Part shown: positions 6,366 through 11,733 of the stretch, one piece after another
How the letters are laid out: every line of letters begins with the position of its first letter
How positions within the stretch are numbered: position 1 is the stretch's first letter
NCBI GenBank assembly: GCA_009838595.1
Contig: VXRI01000126.1
Span: 219 to 11,951 of the forward strand
Direction: 5' to 3'
DNA length: 11,733 bases
DNA from: Chloroflexota bacterium
GTDB lineage: Bacteria > Chloroflexota > Dehalococcoidia > Lucifugimonadales > JADFKI01
Translations under genes and position numbers: made by a program
The notes under the pieces: model-generated
What the model was told of the DNA's origin: nothing
Seen by the model: only the letters and a program-made list of their open reading frames with translations
The model's database searches: none

Positions 6366-7199
6366 ATGAGCCGGACAAGAAAAACGGCGGCAATTCTGAT
6401 AGCGGTAGCGGCTGTAATCGCCACATTCGCAGTGGTGGCAATGGACAGAAGTCAGGTGGCGGTAGCAGTGGCGGGGCTGTCCGACTCGGGGCTTAATCCA
6501 GTGTTGCCGGATACGCCCGCGGCTTATGGCATCGACGGCACAGGCATCTGGGTATCCGGATCAGGCACTATCTCAGTCGAGCCGGACCTCGCTTTACTGG
6601 ATGTTGGAGTGGAGACTAGAGCGGCTAATGTATCGGACGCCAACAGTCAGGCGTCAATGGCGATGGATGCCGTAATCAAGGCGCTGAAGGCGCGGGGCGT
6701 GAATGACAAGGATATACAGACGGGGCGCTTCAGCATATATCCGCGCTACGATTATGTGGAAGAGGAAGTGGATGGTGTTCGTAGCAGCCGAGAGGTTCTA
6801 GTCGGCTACCGCGTCAGAAATAACGCTACGGTGAAACTGCGTGATTTGGATGCCGTTGGCGAGGTCATAGACGATGTGGTAACGGCAGGCGGCGACAATG
6901 TTCGCATAAGCAACATCAGCTTCACGCTAGAAGACCCGAAGCCCAAGATGTCGGAACTGCGTGAGATGGCGGTTGCCGACGCTCAGGCTAAAGCTGAACA
7001 CCTCGCCGAACTGTCGGATGTTTCGGTCGGACGGCTGATTTACATCAGCGAAGGCGCGGCATCGCCAAGCGTGAGAGGATTTGCAGAGCGTGGCTACGAC
7101 TTCGCATTCCCAGCGTCTGCCGCTCTTGCCGCGCCGCCTGTCAGTGGAGGCGAAGTTACGCTCTCGCTCAGTGTGCAGGCGGGGTTTGCAATCTACTAG
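6366..7199 (+). CDS. SIMPL-domain (DUF541, YggE-like) exported protein
   Basis: 277 residues. Residues 8-26 form a signal peptide or membrane anchor (AILIAVAAVIATFAVVAM). The SIMPL/DUF541 domain covers about 57-275: GIWVSGSGTISVEPDLALLD VGVET at the start, the ALKARGVNDKDIQTGRFSIY motif, YRVRNNATVKLRDLDAVGEV, and DAQAKAEHLAEL near the end, all typical of the family. Relatives include E. coli YggE, linked to oxidative stress, and others that form outer assemblies; the biochemical role is not settled. Start 6366 has AGGAGGA at 6354-6360; an ATG at 6361 is excluded because it meets a stop after two codons. It lies 75 bases after the anti-sigma gene on the same strand, so it is likely part of, or controlled by, the same envelope-stress unit. 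Confidence 0.88.
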   Translation: MSRTRKTAAILIAVAAVIATFAVVAMDRSQVAVAVAGLSDSGLNPVLPDTPAAYGIDGTGIWVSGSGTISVEPDLALLDVGVETRAANVSDANSQASMAMDAVIKALKARGVNDKDIQTGRFSIYPRYDYVEEEVDGVRSSREVLVGYRVRNNATVKLRDLDAVGEVIDDVVTAGGDNVRISNISFTLEDPKPKMSELREMAVADAQAKAEHLAELSDVSVGRLIYISEGAASPSVRGFAERGYDFAFPASAALAAPPVSGGEVTLSLSVQAGFAIY

Positions 7200-7270
7200 G
7201 CGTCAGGCACCAAGCGTCAGAGACATTATGAACTTACAGTGATATTGAAAAATGCAAATCTTCGTACCGT

Positions 7271-7299
7271 CTGGTCTCCCGCCTGTGGGAGAATGACGA
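7271..7299. repeat. REP-like intergenic palindrome (single copy seen)
   Basis: TCTCCC (7275-7280) and GGGAGA (7287-7292) form a hairpin with a 6-base loop, within CTGG-TCTCCCGCC...GGGAGAATGACGA. This resembles the widespread intergenic palindromes of the form CTGGATTCCCGCC...GCGGGAATGACG. Only one copy lies in the window, so repeat status cannot be shown from here. Confidence 0.35.
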
Positions 7300-7344
7300 C
7301 ATGAAAGTCACTGCAAGGTAATAACACCGCGTTAGAAAGAAATG

Positions 7345-7381
7345 GCGGGCGTTTCAGTATATGGAATGCCCGCTTTTGCTT
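7345..7381 (+). terminator. Intrinsic terminator after the SIMPL gene
   Basis: GCGGGCGTTTC (7345-7355) pairs with GGAATGCCCGC (7363-7373) as an 11-bp stem with two G-T pairs and a 7-base loop, followed directly by TTTTGCTT. This is a good rho-independent terminator. It lies 146 bases past the SIMPL stop and separates the sigma operon from the dcd-rib operon. Confidence 0.75.
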
Positions 7382-7440
7382 GAATTCTGCATTTATTGGC
7401 GTAACGGAGGCGTATGCGCCTATATCTCCAAGTCGCAAGT

Positions 7441-7449
7441 TGCTAGAAT
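7441..7449 (+). promoter_or_regulatory. Candidate extended -10 promoter of the dcd-rib operon
   Basis: TGCTAGAAT at 7441-7449 is a TGn extension plus TAGAAT (5 of 6 to consensus). The -35 position (7421-7426, TATATC) is poor. A 5-bp hairpin AGGCG-TATG-CGCCT (7408-7421) lies just upstream. Transcription would start near 7456 and give a leader of about 60 bases, which includes the near-direct repeat GAGGACCT/GAGGACAG (7468-7483). The leader is too short for an FMN riboswitch. Confidence 0.4.
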
Positions 7450-7516
7450 GTATGCCCATATTCTGATGAGGACCTGAGGACAGACACAATATACGCCGTG
7501 TGATTGGGAGTTCGGA

Positions 7517-8092
7517 ATGACCGTTCTTAGTGACAACACGATAAAAACGCTCATGGCAGAGGGCGAGATTGTGGTGGCCCCCCTGGGCGAAGGCTGCATT
7601 CAGCCCGCCAGCGTGGATGTGCATCTTGACGGGCAGATTCTCGTCTTTCGCAATTCGCGCCGCCCGTACATCGATGTGCGCGAAGATATGAGCGACTTGA
7701 CCGAGATGGAAGAGATTCGCGAGCAGCCGTTTATGCTGCATCCGGGCGAGTTCGTGCTGGGCAGCACGCTTGAAATGATCGAGCTACCCGATGACCTTGT
7801 GGCGCGGCTCGAAGGAAAAAGCTCTCTCGGGCGCATCGGCTTGCTCATCCACTCCACCGCCGGCTATGTCGATCCCGGCTGGAAGGGGCACCTGACGCTT
7901 GAACTGAGCAATGTGGCGAACCTGCCTATCACACTGTACTACGGCATGAAGATTGGCCAGCTCTCGTTCCTGCGCCTGTCCACGCCGGCGGACAGCCCAT
8001 ACGGGTCGCCGGGGCTGGGCAGCAAGTATCAAGGACAGAGCATTCCGACCGCCAGCCGTGCGTACAAGGATTTCAAGAACGGTAATGGATAG
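7517..8092 (+). CDS. dcd: dCTP deaminase, probably bifunctional (dUMP-forming)
   Basis: Converts dCTP to dUTP, and in the bifunctional type directly to dUMP, feeding thymidylate synthesis. The 191 residues match the family length. The core RLEGKSSLGRIGLL (97-110), HSTAGYVDPGWKGHLTLELS (112-131) with catalytic Glu129, and NVANLPI follow the trimeric dUTPase-like fold, and GSKYQGQ near the C-terminus is the nucleotide-covering lid. The HSTAG / GH.TLELSNVANLPI signature is nearly that of the Mycobacterium tuberculosis bifunctional enzyme and differs from E. coli Dcd, which has HVTAHRIDPGW; bifunctionality is inferred from that. GGGAG at 7506-7510 sits six bases before ATG 7517. Its last 8 bases overlap the ribD start, so it heads the riboflavin operon. 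Confidence 0.94.
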   Translation: MTVLSDNTIKTLMAEGEIVVAPLGEGCIQPASVDVHLDGQILVFRNSRRPYIDVREDMSDLTEMEEIREQPFMLHPGEFVLGSTLEMIELPDDLVARLEGKSSLGRIGLLIHSTAGYVDPGWKGHLTLELSNVANLPITLYYGMKIGQLSFLRLSTPADSPYGSPGLGSKYQGQSIPTASRAYKDFKNGNG

Positions 8093-9215
8093 CGTGCGTA
8101 TGCGGCACATTGAGCGCGCCCTAGATATCGCTTGGGCGGCGCTCGGCACCACCAGCCCAAATCCTACCGTGGGCTGCGTCATCGCGCGCGGCGATGATGT
8201 TATCAGCGAAGGTTGGACGCAGCCGCCCGGACAAGACCACGCGGAGGCGATGGCGCTGCGACTCGCGGGCGATAAGGCACGCGGCGCTACTTTGTATGTA
8301 ACGCTAGAGCCTTGCAACCACTACGGCCGAACGCCACCATGCGCCGAATCTATAGTCGCGGCGGGCATCCGCGAAGTGCATATTGCGGTGAAAGACCCGA
8401 ACCCGAATGTCGCAGGTGGTGGTGCGGCGCGTCTGCGCGAAGCCGGTATCACCGTGCATACCGGCGAATTCCCTGCGCATATCACTTCTGACGCGCACCG
8501 GCTCATCGAAGCGTTCGTCAAGCACAGTAAGACGCGCATGCCATTCGTTATAGCCAAGTACGCTATGAGTCTGGACGGCAAAATTGCGGCGCGCACCGGC
8601 GATTCCAAATGGATTAGCGGCGAGCAATCGCGCGGCTACGCGCATCTGCTCCGCAAGCGGTCAGACGCCATCATGGTCGGCATCAACACCGTTCTCGCGG
8701 ACAATCCGCAGCTCACCGCGCGCGATTCGGACGGCAACGCGCTCGAAGATCAGCCGCTGCGCGTAGTCCTGGACAGCCATGCCCGGATGCCCCACAATGC
8801 CGCGATGCTGCGCGCGCCCGGCGATACTCTCGTAGTAGTCGCGGATGCCGACGATGACGACCTGCCCGCTTGGGACGGCGCGGAAACCATTAGCGTTCCG
8901 CGCGGCGCAAACGGCGGCGTGGATGCGCGCGCGCTGCTTGCCATGCTGGGCAAGCGCGACATCACCGGCGTGCTGGTTGAAGGCGGCGGCGCGGTGATAG
9001 GCTCGCTTTTCGACCTGCGCCTTGTGGATAAGGTTGTCGCATTCGTTGCGCCCGTTATAATAGGCGGACGCGGCGCGATTTCGCCGGTCGCCGGCGCGGG
9101 CATAGACGATATGGCAGATGCGATGCGCCTGCGCGACGTGCAAATGCTACGATTTGGCGAGGATATTGCGATCATAGGTTATACTGGCGCATACGAAAGT
9201 GGGAGATGGGAGTGA
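8085..9215 (+). CDS. ribD: Bifunctional riboflavin deaminase-reductase
   Basis: Performs the second and third steps of the GTP branch: deamination of the pyrimidine, then NADPH-dependent reduction of the ribose side chain. The 376 residues match RibD. The deaminase half (about 7-150) has TSPNPTVGCVI (23-33), zinc-site HAE (52-54) and LEPCNHYGRTPPC (74-86). The reductase half (from about 150) has PFVIAKYAMSLDGKIAARTG, WISGEQSR, RSDAIMVGINTVLADNP and GVLVEGGGAVIGS. The chosen start ATG 8085 overlaps the dcd stop by 8 bases; ATG 8100 (residue 6) is a possible alternative. Open sequence upstream to 7953 is in the dcd coding region and is not part of the gene. Neither start has a clear ribosome binding site, consistent with translational coupling to dcd. 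Confidence 0.96.
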   Translation: MDSVRMRHIERALDIAWAALGTTSPNPTVGCVIARGDDVISEGWTQPPGQDHAEAMALRLAGDKARGATLYVTLEPCNHYGRTPPCAESIVAAGIREVHIAVKDPNPNVAGGGAARLREAGITVHTGEFPAHITSDAHRLIEAFVKHSKTRMPFVIAKYAMSLDGKIAARTGDSKWISGEQSRGYAHLLRKRSDAIMVGINTVLADNPQLTARDSDGNALEDQPLRVVLDSHARMPHNAAMLRAPGDTLVVVADADDDDLPAWDGAETISVPRGANGGVDARALLAMLGKRDITGVLVEGGGAVIGSLFDLRLVDKVVAFVAPVIIGGRGAISPVAGAGIDDMADAMRLRDVQMLRFGEDIAIIGYTGAYESGRWE

Positions 9216-9304
9216 ATCGAATTATGAGCGCTTACATTAGACATTGATAGCAATTGATGCCAATTCACAGCGAGCGAATGGCAAAAATCACAGGAGAAAC
9301 GGCG

Positions 9305-9919
9305 ATGTTCACAGGGATAGTGGAAGAAATCGGCAAGGTCAAAGCTGCTGACGAAGGCAGGTTGGTTATCGGCGCGTCCGAAGTGCTGAGTGATGTTAAA
9401 ATCGGCGACAGCATCTCTGTTAACGGCGCGTGCCTCACGGTAACGACCCACGACGCCGAAGAATCTACATTCAGCGTCGATGTGGTGCCGGAGACGATGC
9501 GCCGTACAAATCTTGGCGAACTCAAAGCCGGCTCATCCGTCAATCTCGAACGATCCGTGCCTGCATACGGTCGCTTCGGCGGGCACATGGTTCAAGGGCA
9601 TGTGGACGGCACAGCCATAATACGCTCCATAGAGAGCGAAGGCGACGCCCTGATGGTCATCTTCGACGCGCCAACCCATGTGATGCGCTATGTTGTGGAA
9701 AAAGGCTTCATCGCTGTGGACGGAGCGAGCCTTACCATTGTAAACTGTGATAACTTTTCATTCAGTATTACCATAATCCCGCACACGCGCGACAATACGG
9801 TGTTCGGTAGCAAAGGCGCGGGCGATAGCGTGAATATCGAAGTGGACATAATGGCAAAGTATGTCGAGCGCCTCGCGCTTGCAATCCGCCAACCTATGGA
9901 TACGGCAGAAGAGTTCTAA
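9305..9919 (+). CDS. ribE: Riboflavin synthase alpha chain
   Basis: Catalyses the last step: dismutation of two 6,7-dimethyl-8-ribityllumazine molecules into riboflavin and the pyrimidinedione returned to RibH. It is 204 residues and made of two similar lumazine-binding barrels. Half one starts MFTGIVEEIGKV and contains ISVNGACLTV and VDVVPETMRRTNLG; half two starts at residue 95 (MVQGHVDG) and contains IAVDGASLTIV and IIPHTRDNTVFG, with the C-terminal trimerisation helix DIMAKYVERL. Start 9305 is chosen over the upstream ATG 9254 because riboflavin synthases begin MFTGIV and AGGAG (9292-9296) sits 8 bases ahead. The 89 bases between ribD and ribE hold no gene. In some genomes the symbol ribC is used for this enzyme. 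Confidence 0.96.
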   Translation: MFTGIVEEIGKVKAADEGRLVIGASEVLSDVKIGDSISVNGACLTVTTHDAEESTFSVDVVPETMRRTNLGELKAGSSVNLERSVPAYGRFGGHMVQGHVDGTAIIRSIESEGDALMVIFDAPTHVMRYVVEKGFIAVDGASLTIVNCDNFSFSITIIPHTRDNTVFGSKGAGDSVNIEVDIMAKYVERLALAIRQPMDTAEEF

Positions 9920-9942
9920 CAGGACGATACAGGAGGCTGAAA

Positions 9943-11181
9943 ATGCCGCTGTCCAGCATTGACGACGCAATCAAGGACATCAAGGCGGGCAAGATGGTCA
10001 TCGTTGTGGACGACGAAGACCGCGAGAACGAAGGCGACCTCGCTATGGCGGCGGAGCTGATTACGCCGGAAGCGGTAAACTTCATGGCGATGGAAGGGCG
10101 CGGGCTAATCTGCGTTCCGATAATTCCCCAGCGCCTCGAGCAACTCCGCATCCCTATGATGACTTACAATAACACGGCGCGAATGGGCACGGCGTTCACC
10201 GTATCCGTCGATGTGCTAGACGGCGCGACCACCGGCATATCCGCGCACGACCGCGCGGCGACAATAAAGGCGCTGATAGACCCGCGCACGAAGCCGGAAG
10301 ACCTCGCACAGCCGGGACACATTTTCCCGTTGCGCTATACCGAAGGCGGTGTGCTGAAGCGCACCGGACACACCGAGGCGGTTGTCGATCTAGCGCGGCT
10401 GGCTGGCTTGCAGCCTGCGGGTGTTATCTGCGAGGTTGTCGCAGACGACGGTAATATGGCACGAATGCCGGATCTTGAAAAATTCGCCAAGAAGCACGAC
10501 CTGAAAATCGTAGCGATAGCGGACATCATCGCCTTTCGTCAGGAACACGAGCGGCTAATCGAGCGCGTGTCAGAGGCGCGCGTGCCGACAAAATACGGCG
10601 TGTTCACGGCAGTGTCGTACAATAGCCTCGTCGATAGGCACGAGCATGTCGCGCTGGTGAAGGGCAAAATCGACCCGGAAAAGGCGACGCTCGTGCGCGT
10701 TCACAGTGAATGTCTGACCGGCGATGTTTTTGGCAGCCTGCGCTGCGACTGCGGCGACCAGCGAAGCCTCGCGTTGCAGGCTATCGGCAAGGAAGAATCC
10801 GGCGTGTTCCTGTATATGCGACAGGAAGGGCGCGGCATCGGTATTCACAACAAGCTGAAGGCATACGCGCTGCAAGACGATGAGGGGCTGGATACGGTTG
10901 ACGCGAACATCAGGCTGGGTTTCCCACCGGACGCGCGTCAGTACGGCGTGGGCGCGCAGATTCTCGTCGACCTCGGAGTGCGCAAGATGCGTCTCCTGAC
11001 GAACAATCCGAAAAAGCGCGTGGGCATCGCAAGCTTTGGGTTGGAGTTGGTGGAGCAGGTGCCGCTTATCGCGCCCGTGAACGAAGAGAATCGCCGATAC
11101 ATGGATACGAAGATTCAGCGAATGGGGCATATCCTAGACCTAGACTCCGCCCCGACGGATGACTTGGCGGCTGGGGGATAA
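9943..11181 (+). CDS. ribBA: Bifunctional 3,4-dihydroxy-2-butanone 4-phosphate synthase / GTP cyclohydrolase II
   Basis: Starts both branches of riboflavin synthesis: the RibB half (about 1-203) makes the four-carbon unit from ribulose 5-phosphate, and the RibA half (about 205-400) opens GTP. The RibB half shows VVDDEDRENEGDL (21-33), ATTGISAHDRAATI and GHIFPLRYTEGGVLKRTGHT. The RibA half has zinc ligands Cys257, Cys268 and Cys270 (SECLTGDVFGSLRCDCGD), the RQEGRGIGIHNKLKAYALQD motif and DTVDANIRLGFPPDARQYG, then LTNNPKK. Length 412 is normal. AGGAGG at 9931-9936 precedes ATG 9943 by six bases. It begins 23 bases after ribE and ends 3 bases before ribH. Asp replaces the usual Glu in DTV(E/D)AN, a conservative change. 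Confidence 0.97.
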   Translation: MPLSSIDDAIKDIKAGKMVIVVDDEDRENEGDLAMAAELITPEAVNFMAMEGRGLICVPIIPQRLEQLRIPMMTYNNTARMGTAFTVSVDVLDGATTGISAHDRAATIKALIDPRTKPEDLAQPGHIFPLRYTEGGVLKRTGHTEAVVDLARLAGLQPAGVICEVVADDGNMARMPDLEKFAKKHDLKIVAIADIIAFRQEHERLIERVSEARVPTKYGVFTAVSYNSLVDRHEHVALVKGKIDPEKATLVRVHSECLTGDVFGSLRCDCGDQRSLALQAIGKEESGVFLYMRQEGRGIGIHNKLKAYALQDDEGLDTVDANIRLGFPPDARQYGVGAQILVDLGVRKMRLLTNNPKKRVGIASFGLELVEQVPLIAPVNEENRRYMDTKIQRMGHILDLDSAPTDDLAAGG

Positions 11182-11184
11182 CTA

Positions 11185-11658
11185 ATGAGCGTGGAATTGC
11201 AGGGCGGCATGAATGGTGAAGGGTTGCGAGTCGCCATAGTGGTCGCTACATTTAACGACTTCATCACATCGCGGCTGCTAGATGGCGCGCGCGCTGCGTT
11301 GTCCCGGCATGGCGTGCGCGACGACGACGTGAGCGTGGCGTATGTGCCAGGTTCGTTCGAGCTGCCCCTGACGGCGAAGAAACTGGTGGAATCCGGCCAA
11401 TACGACTCGGTGATATGCCTTGGCGCTGTGATACGCGGCGAGACAGACCACTACGAGCATGTGGCGGGCGAAGCGGCAAAGGGCATCGCCAACGCAGGAC
11501 TCAACAGCGGCATCCCCGTAATTTTCGGCGTGCTAACTACCGACACGCTGGAGCAAGCGATCAACCGCGCAGGCGGCAAGCAAGGCAACAACGGCTACGG
11601 CGCCGGCCTAGCCGCCATCGAAATGGCAAACCTATTGCGCGCCTTGGACACGCAGTAG
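11185..11658 (+). CDS. ribH: 6,7-dimethyl-8-ribityllumazine synthase
   Basis: Condenses the RibD-derived pyrimidine with the RibB-derived butanone phosphate to form lumazine, the RibE substrate; homologues assemble as pentamers or 60-mer capsids. The 157 residues match the family. [17 protein letters not shown] (19-35), VPGSFELP (54-61), [14 protein letters not shown] (80-93, with catalytic His89 by alignment) and [20 protein letters not shown] are the expected active-site and interface motifs; [18 protein letters not shown] forms the last helix. ATG 11185 lies 3 bases after the ribBA stop, with GGGGGAT of the ribBA end serving as ribosome binding site. It is the last operon gene in the window; the next 75 bases contain no gene. 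Confidence 0.97.
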   Translation: MSVELQGGMNGEGLRVAIVVATFNDFITSRLLDGARAALSRHGVRDDDVSVAYVPGSFELPLTAKKLVESGQYDSVICLGAVIRGETDHYEHVAGEAAKGIANAGLNSGIPVIFGVLTTDTLEQAINRAGGKQGNNGYGAGLAAIEMANLLRALDTQ

Positions 11659-11691
11659 GCATCCTAGTGTGTGTCGTGAAATCACTTTAGC

Positions 11692-11716
11692 CCAGATGAT
11701 AATTGCCCTCATCTGG
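11692..11716 (+). terminator. Hairpin after ribH, possible terminator without T-tract
   Basis: CCAGATGA (11692-11699) and TCATCTGG (11709-11716) form a perfect 8-bp stem with a 9-base loop, starting 33 bases after the ribH stop. The bases after it (CAGTTCGCC) are not T-rich, so termination would need another factor, or the hairpin is a regulatory or mRNA-stabilising element. The window ends 17 bases later. Confidence 0.4.
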
Positions 11717-11733
11717 CAGTTCGCCAAGTATGA

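Noticed and set aside
7226..7741. Minus-strand open frame of 171 codons spanning the terminator and the start of dcd
   Set aside because: It overlaps the strong terminator, promoter and dcd coding sequence and has no recognisable domain.
7953..8084. A longer ribD reaching upstream into dcd
   Set aside because: The added 44 residues would be encoded inside dcd and are absent from the family; RibD homology begins just after 8085.
9254..9304. An earlier ribE start at 9254
   Set aside because: Riboflavin synthase begins MFTGIV, and AGGAG at 9292-9296 is placed for ATG 9305.
1..11733. CRISPR array, tandem repeat array or rRNA
   Set aside because: No regularly spaced direct repeats or rRNA-like conserved segments were seen on reading through the window.

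Overview
The window looks like a chromosomal contig from an uncultured Chloroflexota, most likely of the Dehalococcoidia/SAR202 type. This is inferred from the mix of genes: a flavin-dependent luciferase-like (LLM) oxidoreductase remnant, an ECF sigma factor beside a two-pass zinc-finger anti-sigma protein with a PPRSYALT linker, a SIMPL-domain protein, and an actinobacterial-style dCTP deaminase leading a riboflavin operon. No single marker proves the lineage. The DNA is GC-rich and the genes are tightly packed from about 4.0 kb onward.

Layout. (1) 1-79: the first 26 codons of a minus-strand gene with a signal-peptide-like start, an upstream hairpin and an extended -10 promoter. (2) About 344-3646: a decayed accessory region. 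It starts with the C-terminal remnant of an LLM oxidoreductase (minus strand). Then come plus-strand remnants of an XRE-type helix-turn-helix regulator, an ImmA/IrrE-like peptidase-fold protein, a ribbon-helix-helix protein and a large serine recombinase. All are interrupted by frameshifts, and the recombinase also has an in-frame stop. The recombinase has all the usual domains but needs at least five frame corrections. (3) 3736-3812: an intact tRNA-Lys(UUU) on the minus strand with a good sigma-70 promoter. (4) 4072-4698: signal peptidase I (lepB), minus strand. (5) 4876-7199: ECF sigma factor, anti-sigma factor and SIMPL/DUF541 protein, a likely stress-signalling operon that may start as a leaderless transcript; a strong intrinsic terminator follows. 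(6) 7517-11658: dcd, ribD, ribE, ribBA and ribH, all on the plus strand with short gaps or an overlap.

How the genes work together. RibBA supplies both precursors (from GTP and from ribulose 5-phosphate), RibD carries out deamination and reduction, RibH condenses the two branches to lumazine, and RibE dismutates lumazine to riboflavin. Only the dephosphorylation step and FMN/FAD formation are missing from the window. Dcd supplies dUMP or dUTP for thymidylate synthesis and shares the transcript start, with its stop overlapping the ribD start. The sigma/anti-sigma pair should sense envelope stress and probably controls the SIMPL gene. I see no intact defence or wholly new system. The decayed XRE/ImmA/RHH/serine-recombinase cassette is the most unusual part, and every gene right of 3.7 kb appears intact.
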